From Deltaproteobacteria bacterium (GTDB lineage Bacteria > Desulfobacterota > Desulfobacteria > Desulfobacterales > SG8-13): 9,261 nt of DNA. The position numbers and the translations under genes are program-made. The notes beneath the pieces are model-generated. The model ran no database searches, was not told the DNA's origin, and saw only the letters and a program-made list of their open reading frames with translations. The stretch is taken from assembly GCA_024639205.1 (NCBI GenBank), contig JAHEIV010000087.1:1-9261 (forward strand), read 5' to 3'. Shown in pieces: positions 1-6,923 of the stretch (position 1 is the first letter of the stretch; every line of letters starts with the position of its first letter).

Positions 1-419
1 TAGTTTAGCAGCTGTTTTAACGTGATCGCCTGCAGCTTGGTTTCCACGGTAGCCGTTCGAAACGGGATGTCGGGCTGCGTGCTGGAGGATGGCTTCATGT
101 AAGCGATCCGATCCTTGAGGCCGGTCTGGCCGGCGAGGGTGTCGAGGAACGAAAACAGGGTAAAACCCGCTTTTCGCGCGGCCATGCTGGCCTTGACCTC
201 ATCGGCTTTTTCTTCGATGGATGCATATTCCGACCGGAGTTTGCGCATCTTCTGCAAGTTTATCGATTGCGTTTCAATTCGACGGTATAGCAGGCGGCGA
301 CTGTCCAGAAAGGGATTGACAATCAGCTGCAGCAAGAGAAACAGGACGACAACACCGGCGCCGATCCAGATGGCGATTTTTTCACGCTTGTTGATTTGCA
401 GTGGAAAATTTTTCAGCAC
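1..419 (-). CDS. gspM: Type II secretion system protein GspM (partial, C-terminus off the left edge)
   Basis: Inner-membrane assembly-platform protein of the T2SS that partners GspL. Reading the minus strand from a GTG at 419 gives an open frame of 139 codons to the edge. The start is supported by a strong Shine-Dalgarno (GGGGAGG, 426-432) with a 6-nt spacer. The protein begins with a short basic cytoplasmic tail (KREK, residues 11-14) and one membrane segment (about residues 15-34). A charged, probably coiled-coil stretch follows (about 40-85), then the start of the periplasmic ferredoxin-like domain; the segment TVETKLQAITLKQLLN near the edge fits this family. This is the usual GspM plan, and family members are about 160-180 residues, so roughly 20-40 residues are missing. 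It lies 20 nt after gspL, where GspM is expected. Identification rests on topology and position, since GspM sequences are poorly conserved. Confidence 0.88.
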   Translation of the reverse strand, partial: MLKNFPLQINKREKIAIWIGAGVVVLFLLLQLIVNPFLDSRRLLYRRIETQSINLQKMRKLRSEYASIEEKADEVKASMAARKAGFTLFSFLDTLAGQTGLKDRIAYMKPSSSTQPDIPFRTATVETKLQAITLKQLLN

Positions 420-439
420 CGTTTTCCTCCCCGAGACCG

Positions 440-1903
440 TCAGAACTTCAGTTTCAGGCGAAACTGAATGCGGTTTCCTGTTTTGTCCTTGTTGGTGGAA
501 ACGATGGAAACCGACTCGAACATGTCTGCTTCTTCCAGCCGACCTTTCATCGAGTCGACCGAATTGAAGGTGTTGGTGTTTCCGGCAATGATCACGTTGT
601 CGTCGCCGATTGCCATTCGGGTGAACGCCACGTCAATGCTACCGGGTATTCGAGCGCTGATTTCATTGAGCATATCGATCATCAGCGGAGAGCCGTCACT
701 GCCGGCAGGAAGCATGCCTGCCCGGCGCGCTTCATCGATTTTCGTCTGCATTTCCTGCGGCAGTATGTATGTATCCAGGTCGGCGCGTACGTCGGGAAAA
801 GTGCTGTAGAAAATCTCTCGAATCTCGGCGTTCAGTGCTTTCAGCCTTTCTTTTTGGGAAAAGTAGTCGATAAGGACATTGGCAAATATCAGCACCACCA
901 CGGCGGCCAGCAGGATGGCCGAGCGGACGATATGTTTGCGGTGTTCGGCCCAGCGTTTGGTAACTGCAAAGGGTCCCTTTCTAAAATTCAACGCCTTGAT
1001 CCCGACCGCCTCTGTTAAGGCAAGCGCCAGCGCATTGTTCATCCGGTATGGCTGCCAGGCCTCGGTGGGCCGGTTGTTGAGACGAACATCGACATCGTTG
1101 AGCAGATCAGCGCGTTGTACCGGTATCTGCAGATGCTTGGCAAAATCGACCTCATAGCCGTTACCGGAGAGGGCCGAGCCGGATAAAAACACCTTTTCGG
1201 GCCAGCCGGTCGGCAGGTCGCCCTGGTTTTCATAGGCGATGAGCGTTCGGCGAATGTTCCGGCAAAGCACTTCGATCCGGGTTGCTTCCAGCGATCCGGA
1301 CGGAACGGTACGCACCAGCTGGAGCTGGCCGGATGATAGAACAAACACGGTCCCCTTGTCACCTTTGAGGTCTACAAGAACGGTGTTTTCCGGAATGTCC
1401 CCCGAAAGAGACAGGCACAGCGCCGCGGGATAGCCGCCGGCGGTCACGATTTCCGGGTCGATACCCCATCCGGATAGAAGATCCAGGTAGGTTTGCATCC
1501 GTGCGGTGTCCACCGTGGCGGCAATCAGGCGAGTGCTCGTTTCGTCACTACCGGTCTCGATGCGATGAAAATCGATGACCATCTGTTCAATCGGTATCGG
1601 CATCGTGGGTTCCAGTTCGAACGGCAGAACCTGCTTGATTTTCTTTGCCTGTTTGAAAGGAACGCTCATGTTCCGGAAAAAAACCTGTTCGGCGGGAAAG
1701 GAAGCGATACAGCTGCAGCCCGCAATGTCCACCTGGGAGATAAGGGCCTCCAGTGCCGCTTCCAGGCCTTCGGTTTCATCCGTTCCATCCGGAAAGGGAA
1801 TGTAGGAATGCGCCCGGATCCAGTTTCCTTTCAGTCCGCTGTCAATAAGAACTGCGGCCAGCGCGTTGTTCTGTATGTCAAGACCGAGGTATTTTCTGCC
1901 CAT
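440..1903 (-). CDS. gspL: Type II secretion system protein GspL
   Basis: Bitopic inner-membrane platform protein. In the family, the cytoplasmic actin-like domain holds the secretion ATPase GspE at the membrane and the periplasmic domain pairs with GspM. The 487 residues show an N-terminal actin/PilM-like domain (about 1-305, opening MGRKYLGLDIQ). Next come the family signature NFRKGPF (306-312), a single membrane helix (about 326-348), a charged linker, and a periplasmic ferredoxin-like domain (about 405-487). The length is somewhat above the roughly 400 residues of enterobacterial GspL. The ATG at 1903 has an AGGTG ribosome site with a 7-nt spacer (1911-1915). It follows gspK after 57 nt and precedes gspM by 20 nt. 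No gspE is in the window, so its ATPase partner must be encoded elsewhere, possibly further along the operon. Confidence 0.95.
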   Translation of the reverse strand: MGRKYLGLDIQNNALAAVLIDSGLKGNWIRAHSYIPFPDGTDETEGLEAALEALISQVDIAGCSCIASFPAEQVFFRNMSVPFKQAKKIKQVLPFELEPTMPIPIEQMVIDFHRIETGSDETSTRLIAATVDTARMQTYLDLLSGWGIDPEIVTAGGYPAALCLSLSGDIPENTVLVDLKGDKGTVFVLSSGQLQLVRTVPSGSLEATRIEVLCRNIRRTLIAYENQGDLPTGWPEKVFLSGSALSGNGYEVDFAKHLQIPVQRADLLNDVDVRLNNRPTEAWQPYRMNNALALALTEAVGIKALNFRKGPFAVTKRWAEHRKHIVRSAILLAAVVVLIFANVLIDYFSQKERLKALNAEIREIFYSTFPDVRADLDTYILPQEMQTKIDEARRAGMLPAGSDGSPLMIDMLNEISARIPGSIDVAFTRMAIGDDNVIIAGNTNTFNSVDSMKGRLEEADMFESVSIVSTNKDKTGNRIQFRLKLKF

Positions 1904-1960
1904 ACCCTTGCACCTGTGAAATCTGTTGAAGCTGCACCTGTCTATCCTCTCATGATACCA

Positions 1961-3085
1961 TCATTGCAGCTCCAAACTCAAGACGCGGCAGACAATCTGC
2001 CCTGTTCGGGGATCCAGTTCCCTTTTGACGACGGCGGCGAGACCCAGTTTCATTTCCTGCAGACCGGCGCTGGCTATGATGCGGAAAAAGTCGCTGCGGA
2101 CGGTAATCAACGCCTCCTCGATGCGGATATCGCCCGCCCCGGGGACATCTTTGTACCATTGGGGATTGGAGAGATCATGCACGAACACGTCCCCATTTTT
2201 TTCGAGGCGGTACGCATCGATGGCGGTTGCCAGTTCTGCATCGGCTTCCGCCAAAAGGGCAATCAGTACGGGCAACTCAGCCGTGTTGATGTTGATTTGA
2301 CCGTCAAAAGTAACGCCGTCACCCCTGCCGACCGTCATGCCGGACACGGTAAGAAATTGTACAATCCCCGGCAGGTCTTCCGCACCATAGAACAATTCCG
2401 GCGTGACGCCCTTTACCTGCAGCAGTTCGGCAATGTGGGTCAGGGGCCCGTTGCGGGCGGCATAGGGCGGATCCAGGTCCTGGTAGTAGTCCGATTCAGC
2501 GCCGGTTAATCCGGTGATGGCATCGTCATCGCCGGTGTCCAGCCAGTCTTTCAATGAGTTGACAATGGTGTTGACCGGGTCGGATTCTTCCGACTGTTCC
2601 AGGGCCAGAAAGGCAGCCCGCAGGAATCTTCGCCACAGGTTCGGTTGGTACACGTCAAAATCACGGCCCTCCGGGAACTGTACCAGCGCGTTCACCTGGA
2701 TCCGGCTGCGTTCGTCACTGATCTGAACTTGCAGCTGGCCCTCTTCGAAGGCCATGGCCTGCAGCAAGGTCGCCACCTTTTCCGGGTCCGCCCAATTTTC
2801 CTGCAGGGAGTCGATCTGCGTCTGGCGTCGATCCTCCACCAGGATGGCCATGGCCGCGTGCAATCCGGAAAACAGCATCTGAGAAAGGGCGAATCGATCC
2901 CGGGTCGCGGCCGCGGCAAAAACGGTGTTGCGGGCCCTGCGATTGAGCTCCAGCGAAACGACAATCAGCAGCGCGATCACCGTCAGGGTGATCAAAAGGG
3001 CCATTCCGCTGTTGGACCCATATCGCCGGCTGCAGCCGGCTGTTGATGTCGAGCTGGTTATCACATCGCCACCTGCGCCCGTCAC
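1961..3085 (-). CDS. gspK: Type II secretion system minor pseudopilin GspK
   Basis: Large minor pseudopilin that, in studied systems, caps the pseudopilus with GspI and GspJ. From the GTG at 3085 the product is 374 residues. A class III leader ends at G27, followed by the hydrophobic N-terminal helix (MALLITLTVIALLIVVSLEL). Position +5 is Ile, not Glu; lack of Glu+5 is normal for GspK and marks a tip subunit. Other GspK hallmarks are DWLDTGDDD (180-188), the helical-insert segment PLTHIAELLQVKGVTPELF (214-232) and ININTAE (264-270). The GTG overlaps the gspJ stop (GTGA, 3082-3085), which suggests translational coupling. A second in-frame GTG at 3064 has AGGTGG just upstream, 4-nt spacing, and would shorten the leader to 20 residues. 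The family is certain; the start is not. Confidence 0.94.
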   Translation of the reverse strand: MTGAGGDVITSSTSTAGCSRRYGSNSGMALLITLTVIALLIVVSLELNRRARNTVFAAAATRDRFALSQMLFSGLHAAMAILVEDRRQTQIDSLQENWADPEKVATLLQAMAFEEGQLQVQISDERSRIQVNALVQFPEGRDFDVYQPNLWRRFLRAAFLALEQSEESDPVNTIVNSLKDWLDTGDDDAITGLTGAESDYYQDLDPPYAARNGPLTHIAELLQVKGVTPELFYGAEDLPGIVQFLTVSGMTVGRGDGVTFDGQININTAELPVLIALLAEADAELATAIDAYRLEKNGDVFVHDLSNPQWYKDVPGAGDIRIEEALITVRSDFFRIIASAGLQEMKLGLAAVVKRELDPRTGQIVCRVLSLELQ

Positions 3086-3918
3086 TGGGGGACGGCCTCG
3101 AACGTGCTGGAGGAGCCAGTGCTTGCAGGAATGGTTTGAAATCGCGAGTCTTCGGGGTTATCCCGGTACAGCGGCAGGGTGGTCAGCACCTCGAACGCAT
3201 GGGACTGTTCGCCGGATCCGACAGTCAGCAGGATCCGAACCGCCCGCGGTGTTGCATATTCGTACTGCTCCGATTCCGAATCCCACCGTTCCCGTTCGTC
3301 TCCTTCGGCATCCAGGTAGGTGAATTTCAACGCACGGACGTTTTCGCACAAAATCGGATCGTTGCCTCTCTCCGGTACCGGTTCATTGAAATCAATCCGA
3401 TCGGAGCGTTTCAGGGTCAGGCTGGCGTCCGGTTGCTCTTCGAGATAGTAGATGATTTCGGCAATCCCCTGCCGCCACTGCTTTCCAAGGGGCAGGTGAC
3501 TGGCGGAAGTAAATCGCAGCTGACTGAATTCGGCGTTGCCGGCAGCGACAACCTCGCCCACAATCCGGTAAGGATCCTGCTTCTCCGTGTTTTCCGGAAT
3601 TGCATAAACCGGCGGCAGGGATACCCGAAGGGTTTGAAGATCCGCTATCATGCGGTTCATGGCGCCGCTTGCCATCTCATAGTCCGTCATTGCGTCTTCA
3701 ACGGCATCGACGTTGCCAAATACGAAATTAAAGGACCCGAATATGGTGGTCACCACTACCGCAAATATGGAAATGGCGATCAGAATTTCCAGCAGGGTAA
3801 ACCCGTCGGCCGGTTGCCGGACACCAGTTGCCGGACGCAGGAGAACGAATTTTCGAATCCCGCCATGCCGGGTTTTGCTATTATTTATTATCCGAAGCAT
3901 TGGTCGGTTTGGGATCAT
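3082..3918 (-). CDS. gspJ: Type II secretion system minor pseudopilin GspJ
   Basis: Minor pseudopilin of the tip complex, processed by the prepilin peptidase and known in the family to pair with GspI and GspK. The 278-residue reading has the cleavage motif G39/F40 followed by FTLLEILIAISIFAVVV with the conserved Glu at mature +5, then a long periplasmic domain. The leader is unusually long: 39 residues from ATG 3918, or 33 from ATG 3900. An in-frame TAG about 25 nt upstream of 3918 rules out an earlier start, and neither ATG has a strong ribosome site. The mature protein (about 239 residues) is longer than in enteric bacteria (about 200). It lies 62 nt after gspI and overlaps gspK by 4 nt. 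Confidence 0.93.
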   Translation of the reverse strand: MIPNRPMLRIINNSKTRHGGIRKFVLLRPATGVRQPADGFTLLEILIAISIFAVVVTTIFGSFNFVFGNVDAVEDAMTDYEMASGAMNRMIADLQTLRVSLPPVYAIPENTEKQDPYRIVGEVVAAGNAEFSQLRFTSASHLPLGKQWRQGIAEIIYYLEEQPDASLTLKRSDRIDFNEPVPERGNDPILCENVRALKFTYLDAEGDERERWDSESEQYEYATPRAVRILLTVGSGEQSHAFEVLTTLPLYRDNPEDSRFQTIPASTGSSSTFEAVPQ

Positions 3919-3980
3919 CCCCGGATTCCGGTCATCATTGGTCTAAAACCCTGTAGGTGCAAACGCCGTAAGCGCCGCTG

Positions 3981-4418
3981 TCATTGTTGATAAAACCGGT
4001 ACGCGCGGACGCTGTATTCCAGCTCTCCCTGGTTAAACGATACGGTCAGATCGATGCGTTTGAGACGCTCGGATGTTTCTCCCAGCAGTTCGGAATCAAC
4101 GGTGTCGACGGCCACCTGCCAGCTGTATCCGGGGAAATTGTCTCCAAATCCGCCGGTTGGATTCATCAGGTCGAGAGATTCGCTCAACTCCAGCTCGGAC
4201 ATCTTCTTCTGTGCCAGCAGCGGTGCGTTGGTGTAAAACCGGCTGGAGAGATTCATCACCAGGGTTTGCGATTGCAGCCGATAGACGGCCAGCAGAACGA
4301 TGGCGATGATCGTCACCGCCACCATCGTCTCCAGCAGGGTAAACCCTGCCGCCATCGGTGGCCGCCTGTTGAAGCGATACATGAAACATGACGTTTTCAA
4401 GATGCCGTTATCCCTCAA
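3981..4418 (-). CDS. gspI: Type II secretion system minor pseudopilin GspI
   Basis: Minor pseudopilin thought to begin tip assembly with GspJ and GspK. The cleavage motif G25/F26 is followed by FTLLETMVAVTIIAIVLLAV with Glu at mature +5. The mature chain is about 120 residues, and its middle and C-terminus (KKMSELELSES; LKRIDLTVSF) fit the small GspI fold. The longest frame starts at TTG 4418 and overlaps gspH by 11 nt. A TTG at 4400 (leader of 19 residues) and an ATG at 4382 (leader of 13) are equally possible; none has a clean ribosome site, although AGGG sits upstream of the 4400 codon. The product and cleavage site do not depend on the choice. Confidence 0.92.
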   Translation of the reverse strand: MRDNGILKTSCFMYRFNRRPPMAAGFTLLETMVAVTIIAIVLLAVYRLQSQTLVMNLSSRFYTNAPLLAQKKMSELELSESLDLMNPTGGFGDNFPGYSWQVAVDTVDSELLGETSERLKRIDLTVSFNQGELEYSVRAYRFYQQ

Positions 4419-4953
4419 AGCTCACGGACGGGTCGTGAACCTTCACGTGGGGCAAAAACGGTTCGATCTGAAATGACATCGAGTCTTCCCCGTCGGCAAT
4501 GTGCAGCATGACCCTGTCTGAATAGCCTTGTGCATAAAAGGCGATATCGGCCTGCCCCGATAGCTGACGGGAGGCATCCGGATATTCCACGGCCGCCACC
4601 CGGATTCCACCGGGAAGCCGGTAACCGGTATCCTGTGCCTCCTGTCGTTCTTCCGCCGACATGGCCTCGTGGGTGATCCAGAATCGACGGCCGTCGATGC
4701 TCACATGCAGCGTTAATTGCCGCTGCTCACGCACGGCCCGTTCTTTTAATTCGCGCACATTGAGGATGATCCAACGGCCGGTTACGCCGGTGGGATCGAT
4801 CAGCGGCGAGTCGGGCAGTCGCGGTGCGGCAAACACCAGCGTGATGCCGATCAGCAGGATGACCACCGCAAGCTCCACCAGGGTGAACCCGCGCCTGCAT
4901 TCAAACTGAATCCGTACCGGGTGATCCATACTGGTCATAGAAATGCCCGTCAT
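4408..4953 (-). CDS. gspH: Type II secretion system minor pseudopilin GspH
   Basis: Minor pseudopilin thought to link the GspI-J-K tip to the GspG shaft. The 181-residue reading from ATG 4953 has cleavage motif G22/F23, then FTLVELAVVILLIGITLVFAA with Glu at mature +5. The periplasmic domain includes AVREQRQLTLHVSIDGRRFWI, which fits the GspH beta-sandwich pattern seen across the family. ATGs at 4938 and 4929 would give shorter leaders. None has a strong ribosome site; the nearest purine run upstream of 4953 is TGAGGCGG, some 14 nt away. It follows gspG after 58 nt and overlaps or abuts gspI, depending on the gspI start. Confidence 0.92.
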   Translation of the reverse strand: MTGISMTSMDHPVRIQFECRRGFTLVELAVVILLIGITLVFAAPRLPDSPLIDPTGVTGRWIILNVRELKERAVREQRQLTLHVSIDGRRFWITHEAMSAEERQEAQDTGYRLPGGIRVAAVEYPDASRQLSGQADIAFYAQGYSDRVMLHIADGEDSMSFQIEPFLPHVKVHDPSVSFEG

Positions 4954-5011
4954 GGGTTACGCGATGAACCGCCTCAGTTAGACACGGTCCTGTGAAGACT
5001 TCGATTTGGTA

Positions 5012-5470
5012 TTACGATTCGATTTCCCAGCTGTTTATATCCTTGTTCTCATCCTCACCACCGGGCACACCGTCGGCCCCATAGGAAAGGATGTCGAAGT
5101 CATCGTGAACCCCCGGGAAGACGTAAATAAACTCGTTGCCCCACGGATCCGGGGGCACCTTTCCTTTTTCGAGGTAACCGCCCTTGCGCCATTTTTTGGG
5201 AACGTTGCCGGTTTCCGGTTGCTCGATCAGGGCCATCAGGCCCTGCTCGGTGCTCGGATATACGCCGTTGTCGAGCTTGTAGAGCTTCAGGGCTGTTTCC
5301 AGGGCTTCCATCTGGACCCTGGCCTGGGTCTCCTTGGCCTGCTCGGTGCGCCCCATCAGTTTCGGACCGATATACATAGCCAGTATGCCGAGAATGATGA
5401 CCACCACCATCAGTTCGATAAGCGAAAAGCCGCGGTTGTCGGTGATCAATCGAAAGTTCTTAGCCCTCAT
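5012..5470 (-). CDS. gspG: Type II secretion system major pseudopilin GspG
   Basis: Main subunit of the pseudopilus, the inner-membrane-anchored fibre that acts as the T2SS piston. From ATG 5470 it is 152 residues: a 14-residue basic leader, cleavage at G14/F15, then FSLIELMVVVIILGILAMYI with Glu at mature +5. The globular part carries family landmarks: VYPSTEQGL, DPWGNEF, and the C-terminal calcium loop DILSYGADGVPGGEDENKDI with its acidic ligands. The longest frame begins at a GTG at 5494 but has no ribosome site. GGAGG (5475-5479) lies inside that extension and is best spaced (4 nt) for the ATG at 5470; an ATG at 5473 is only 1 nt away from it. I therefore prefer 5470. Confidence 0.95.
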   Translation of the reverse strand: MRAKNFRLITDNRGFSLIELMVVVIILGILAMYIGPKLMGRTEQAKETQARVQMEALETALKLYKLDNGVYPSTEQGLMALIEQPETGNVPKKWRKGGYLEKGKVPPDPWGNEFIYVFPGVHDDFDILSYGADGVPGGEDENKDINSWEIES

Positions 5471-5530
5471 CATTCCTCCATTTCGGTGCTGCACGTAAAA
5501 TTAGGTTGGATCATACGCTGGCCGGCCTGC

Positions 5531-6757
5531 TCACCTTACCAGCGTGCTCATCTCGAATATCGGCAGGCAGATGGAAAGTACGATAAAGCCGACCACAACC
5601 CCCATTACCAGAATCAATGCCGGTGCCAGCAAAGAAGTCAGGCTCATGACGGTCGATTCGGCTTCATTTTCAAAGACATCGGCCATCTTGCTGAGCAGCG
5701 ATTCGAGCTGGGCGCTATGCTCACCGACCTGTATCATCTGAATGGTCAGATCCGGAAACACCTTGCTTGTGGCAAGCGAGGATGCCAGACCCTGTCCCTG
5801 TCCGACCTCCTTGGCGGCGGCGTCGACTGCATTGGCGATGACGACATTTCCGGCAATGTTCTTGGCTATATCCAGCGCCTGCATCATGGTCACACCGTTT
5901 GCGAGCAGGGAGCCGAGCGTGCGGGCAAACCGGGCGACGGCCAGTTTTTGAAGCAGGGATCCGATCCCGGGAAACTTGAGCAGGAATCGGTCGATCGCGG
6001 TTTTGCCTTTCACGGTTTTCCGAAACTGCCGAAAAGCCACCAAAAAAGCGATCAGCAAAACCACCAGAATCCACCAGTAAGACCGGAACAGGTCACTGAC
6101 GGCAATCAGAATACGGGTGGGAGTCGGCAGCACCTGTTGCATGTCGTCGAAGATGCCGGTGATGGTCGGCACGATGTACACCAGCAAAAGGACAAGAATC
6201 ACCGAGCCCACCACTGTCATCAGGGCCGGGTAGGCCAGGGCGGAGCGGATCCGATTCTGAAGCTCCTGCTGCTTTTCCATGATTTCAGCCAGCTGATCGA
6301 GCACAATCTCCAGGGTTCCGGACGTTTCGCCGGCCCGGACCATGTTCCTGAACAGCGGTGAAAACGTCTCCGGGTACTGCGACAGTGCCCCTGCAAAGCT
6401 GCTGCCTTCCAGGATGGAATCTTTGATCTGGGCCAGGGTCTTGTTGAACGCATACGATTTGATCTGAGGGATCAGGGCTTCCAGCGCCGATACCAGCGGA
6501 AAACCCGCTCCCACCAATGTGGCCAGCTGGCGAGTCATCATGGTTACATCCCGCTGACGAATTCCCGGGAGCAGGCCTTTGAGGGAAATACCGCGGTAAG
6601 ACTTGTGGGTCGGCATATCCGCCACTTCACTCAGCGATACCGGAAAACTTCTGGCGGACCGGAGTTTCTGGCGGGCGGTGACAGCACTGTCCGCATTGAT
6701 AATACCGGAAATGGCTTTGCCCTTGTGATCGAGCGCTTTGTATTCGAAGACCGGCAT
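5531..6757 (-). CDS. gspF: Type II secretion system inner-membrane protein GspF
   Basis: Polytopic platform protein that contacts the ATPase and GspL and supports pseudopilus assembly. The 408 residues match full-length GspF, opening MPVFEYKALDHKGKAISG. There are two T2SSF domains (about 73-196 and 275-398) and three membrane segments (about 177-199, 226-244 and 378-401). The repeated family motif appears as VRAGETSGTLE (140-150) and IQVGEHSAQLE (342-352). It is the first gene of this operon, although gspE usually precedes gspF; here the upstream DNA holds a divergent oxidoreductase. No good ribosome site precedes ATG 6757, but the protein start matches the family. Confidence 0.96.
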   Translation of the reverse strand: MPVFEYKALDHKGKAISGIINADSAVTARQKLRSARSFPVSLSEVADMPTHKSYRGISLKGLLPGIRQRDVTMMTRQLATLVGAGFPLVSALEALIPQIKSYAFNKTLAQIKDSILEGSSFAGALSQYPETFSPLFRNMVRAGETSGTLEIVLDQLAEIMEKQQELQNRIRSALAYPALMTVVGSVILVLLLVYIVPTITGIFDDMQQVLPTPTRILIAVSDLFRSYWWILVVLLIAFLVAFRQFRKTVKGKTAIDRFLLKFPGIGSLLQKLAVARFARTLGSLLANGVTMMQALDIAKNIAGNVVIANAVDAAAKEVGQGQGLASSLATSKVFPDLTIQMIQVGEHSAQLESLLSKMADVFENEAESTVMSLTSLLAPALILVMGVVVGFIVLSICLPIFEMSTLVR

Positions 6758-6803
6758 ACGGATTAACCGAACATTTTCTTTTTCGGTGAGAACAGGTTAG
6801 AGT

Positions 6804-6831
6804 TTGGTTAAGATTTTGATAATACTTTAAT
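6804..6831 (+). promoter_or_regulatory. Possible promoter of the quinone oxidoreductase gene
   Basis: On the plus strand, TTGGTT (6804-6809, 3 of 6 bases) and TTTAAT (6826-6831, 5 of 6) are 16 nt apart. They overlap the opposing gsp promoter, so if both are real the two polymerases would compete for the same DNA. The -35 is weak and the call is tentative. Confidence 0.3.
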
Positions 6832-6847
6832 TTTCGTCATTTTGCAA
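6819..6847 (-). promoter_or_regulatory. Predicted sigma70-type promoter of the gsp operon
   Basis: On the minus strand, TTGCAA (6842-6847) serves as -35 (4 of 6 consensus bases) and TATTAT (6819-6824) as -10 (5 of 6), with an ideal 17-nt spacer. Transcription would start near 6812 and give a leader of about 55 nt before gspF. The leader carries a short inverted repeat, ACCGAA/TTCGGT (6766-6771 and 6782-6787). Prediction only. Confidence 0.6.
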
Positions 6848-6923
6848 CCGGATTTTGTTCTTGACTGAAACCACGAGGCGTGTGATGGTTGAGTTCATTC
6901 CAACAGATATGCAGGAAGAAAAT

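Noticed and set aside
1493..2509. 338-codon plus-strand frame antisense to gspL and gspK
   Set aside because: It spans the gap between two certain minus-strand genes, has no recognisable motif and no clear ribosome site.
3043..3990. 315-codon plus-strand frame antisense to gspJ
   Set aside because: Shadow of gspJ; composition and lack of motifs do not support a protein.
5471..5494. Extension of GspG to a GTG at 5494
   Set aside because: No ribosome site precedes it, and a strong GGAGG lies inside this extension, placed for the ATG at 5470.
5517..5530. GCTGGCCGGCCTGC palindrome between gspF and gspG as a terminator
   Set aside because: The stem is short and interrupted by a mismatch, with no following T-run; termination here would cut the operon after its first gene.
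5006..6361. 451-codon plus-strand open frame antisense to gspF and gspG
   Set aside because: It runs opposite two certain T2SS genes, has His/Gln-rich low-complexity composition typical of antisense reading of GC-rich codons, and shows no domain.
6855..6923. Extension of the oxidoreductase to a TTG at 6855
   Set aside because: The family start aligns with ATG 6924, which has AGGAAG upstream; the only plausible extension is ATG 6885, noted in the feature.
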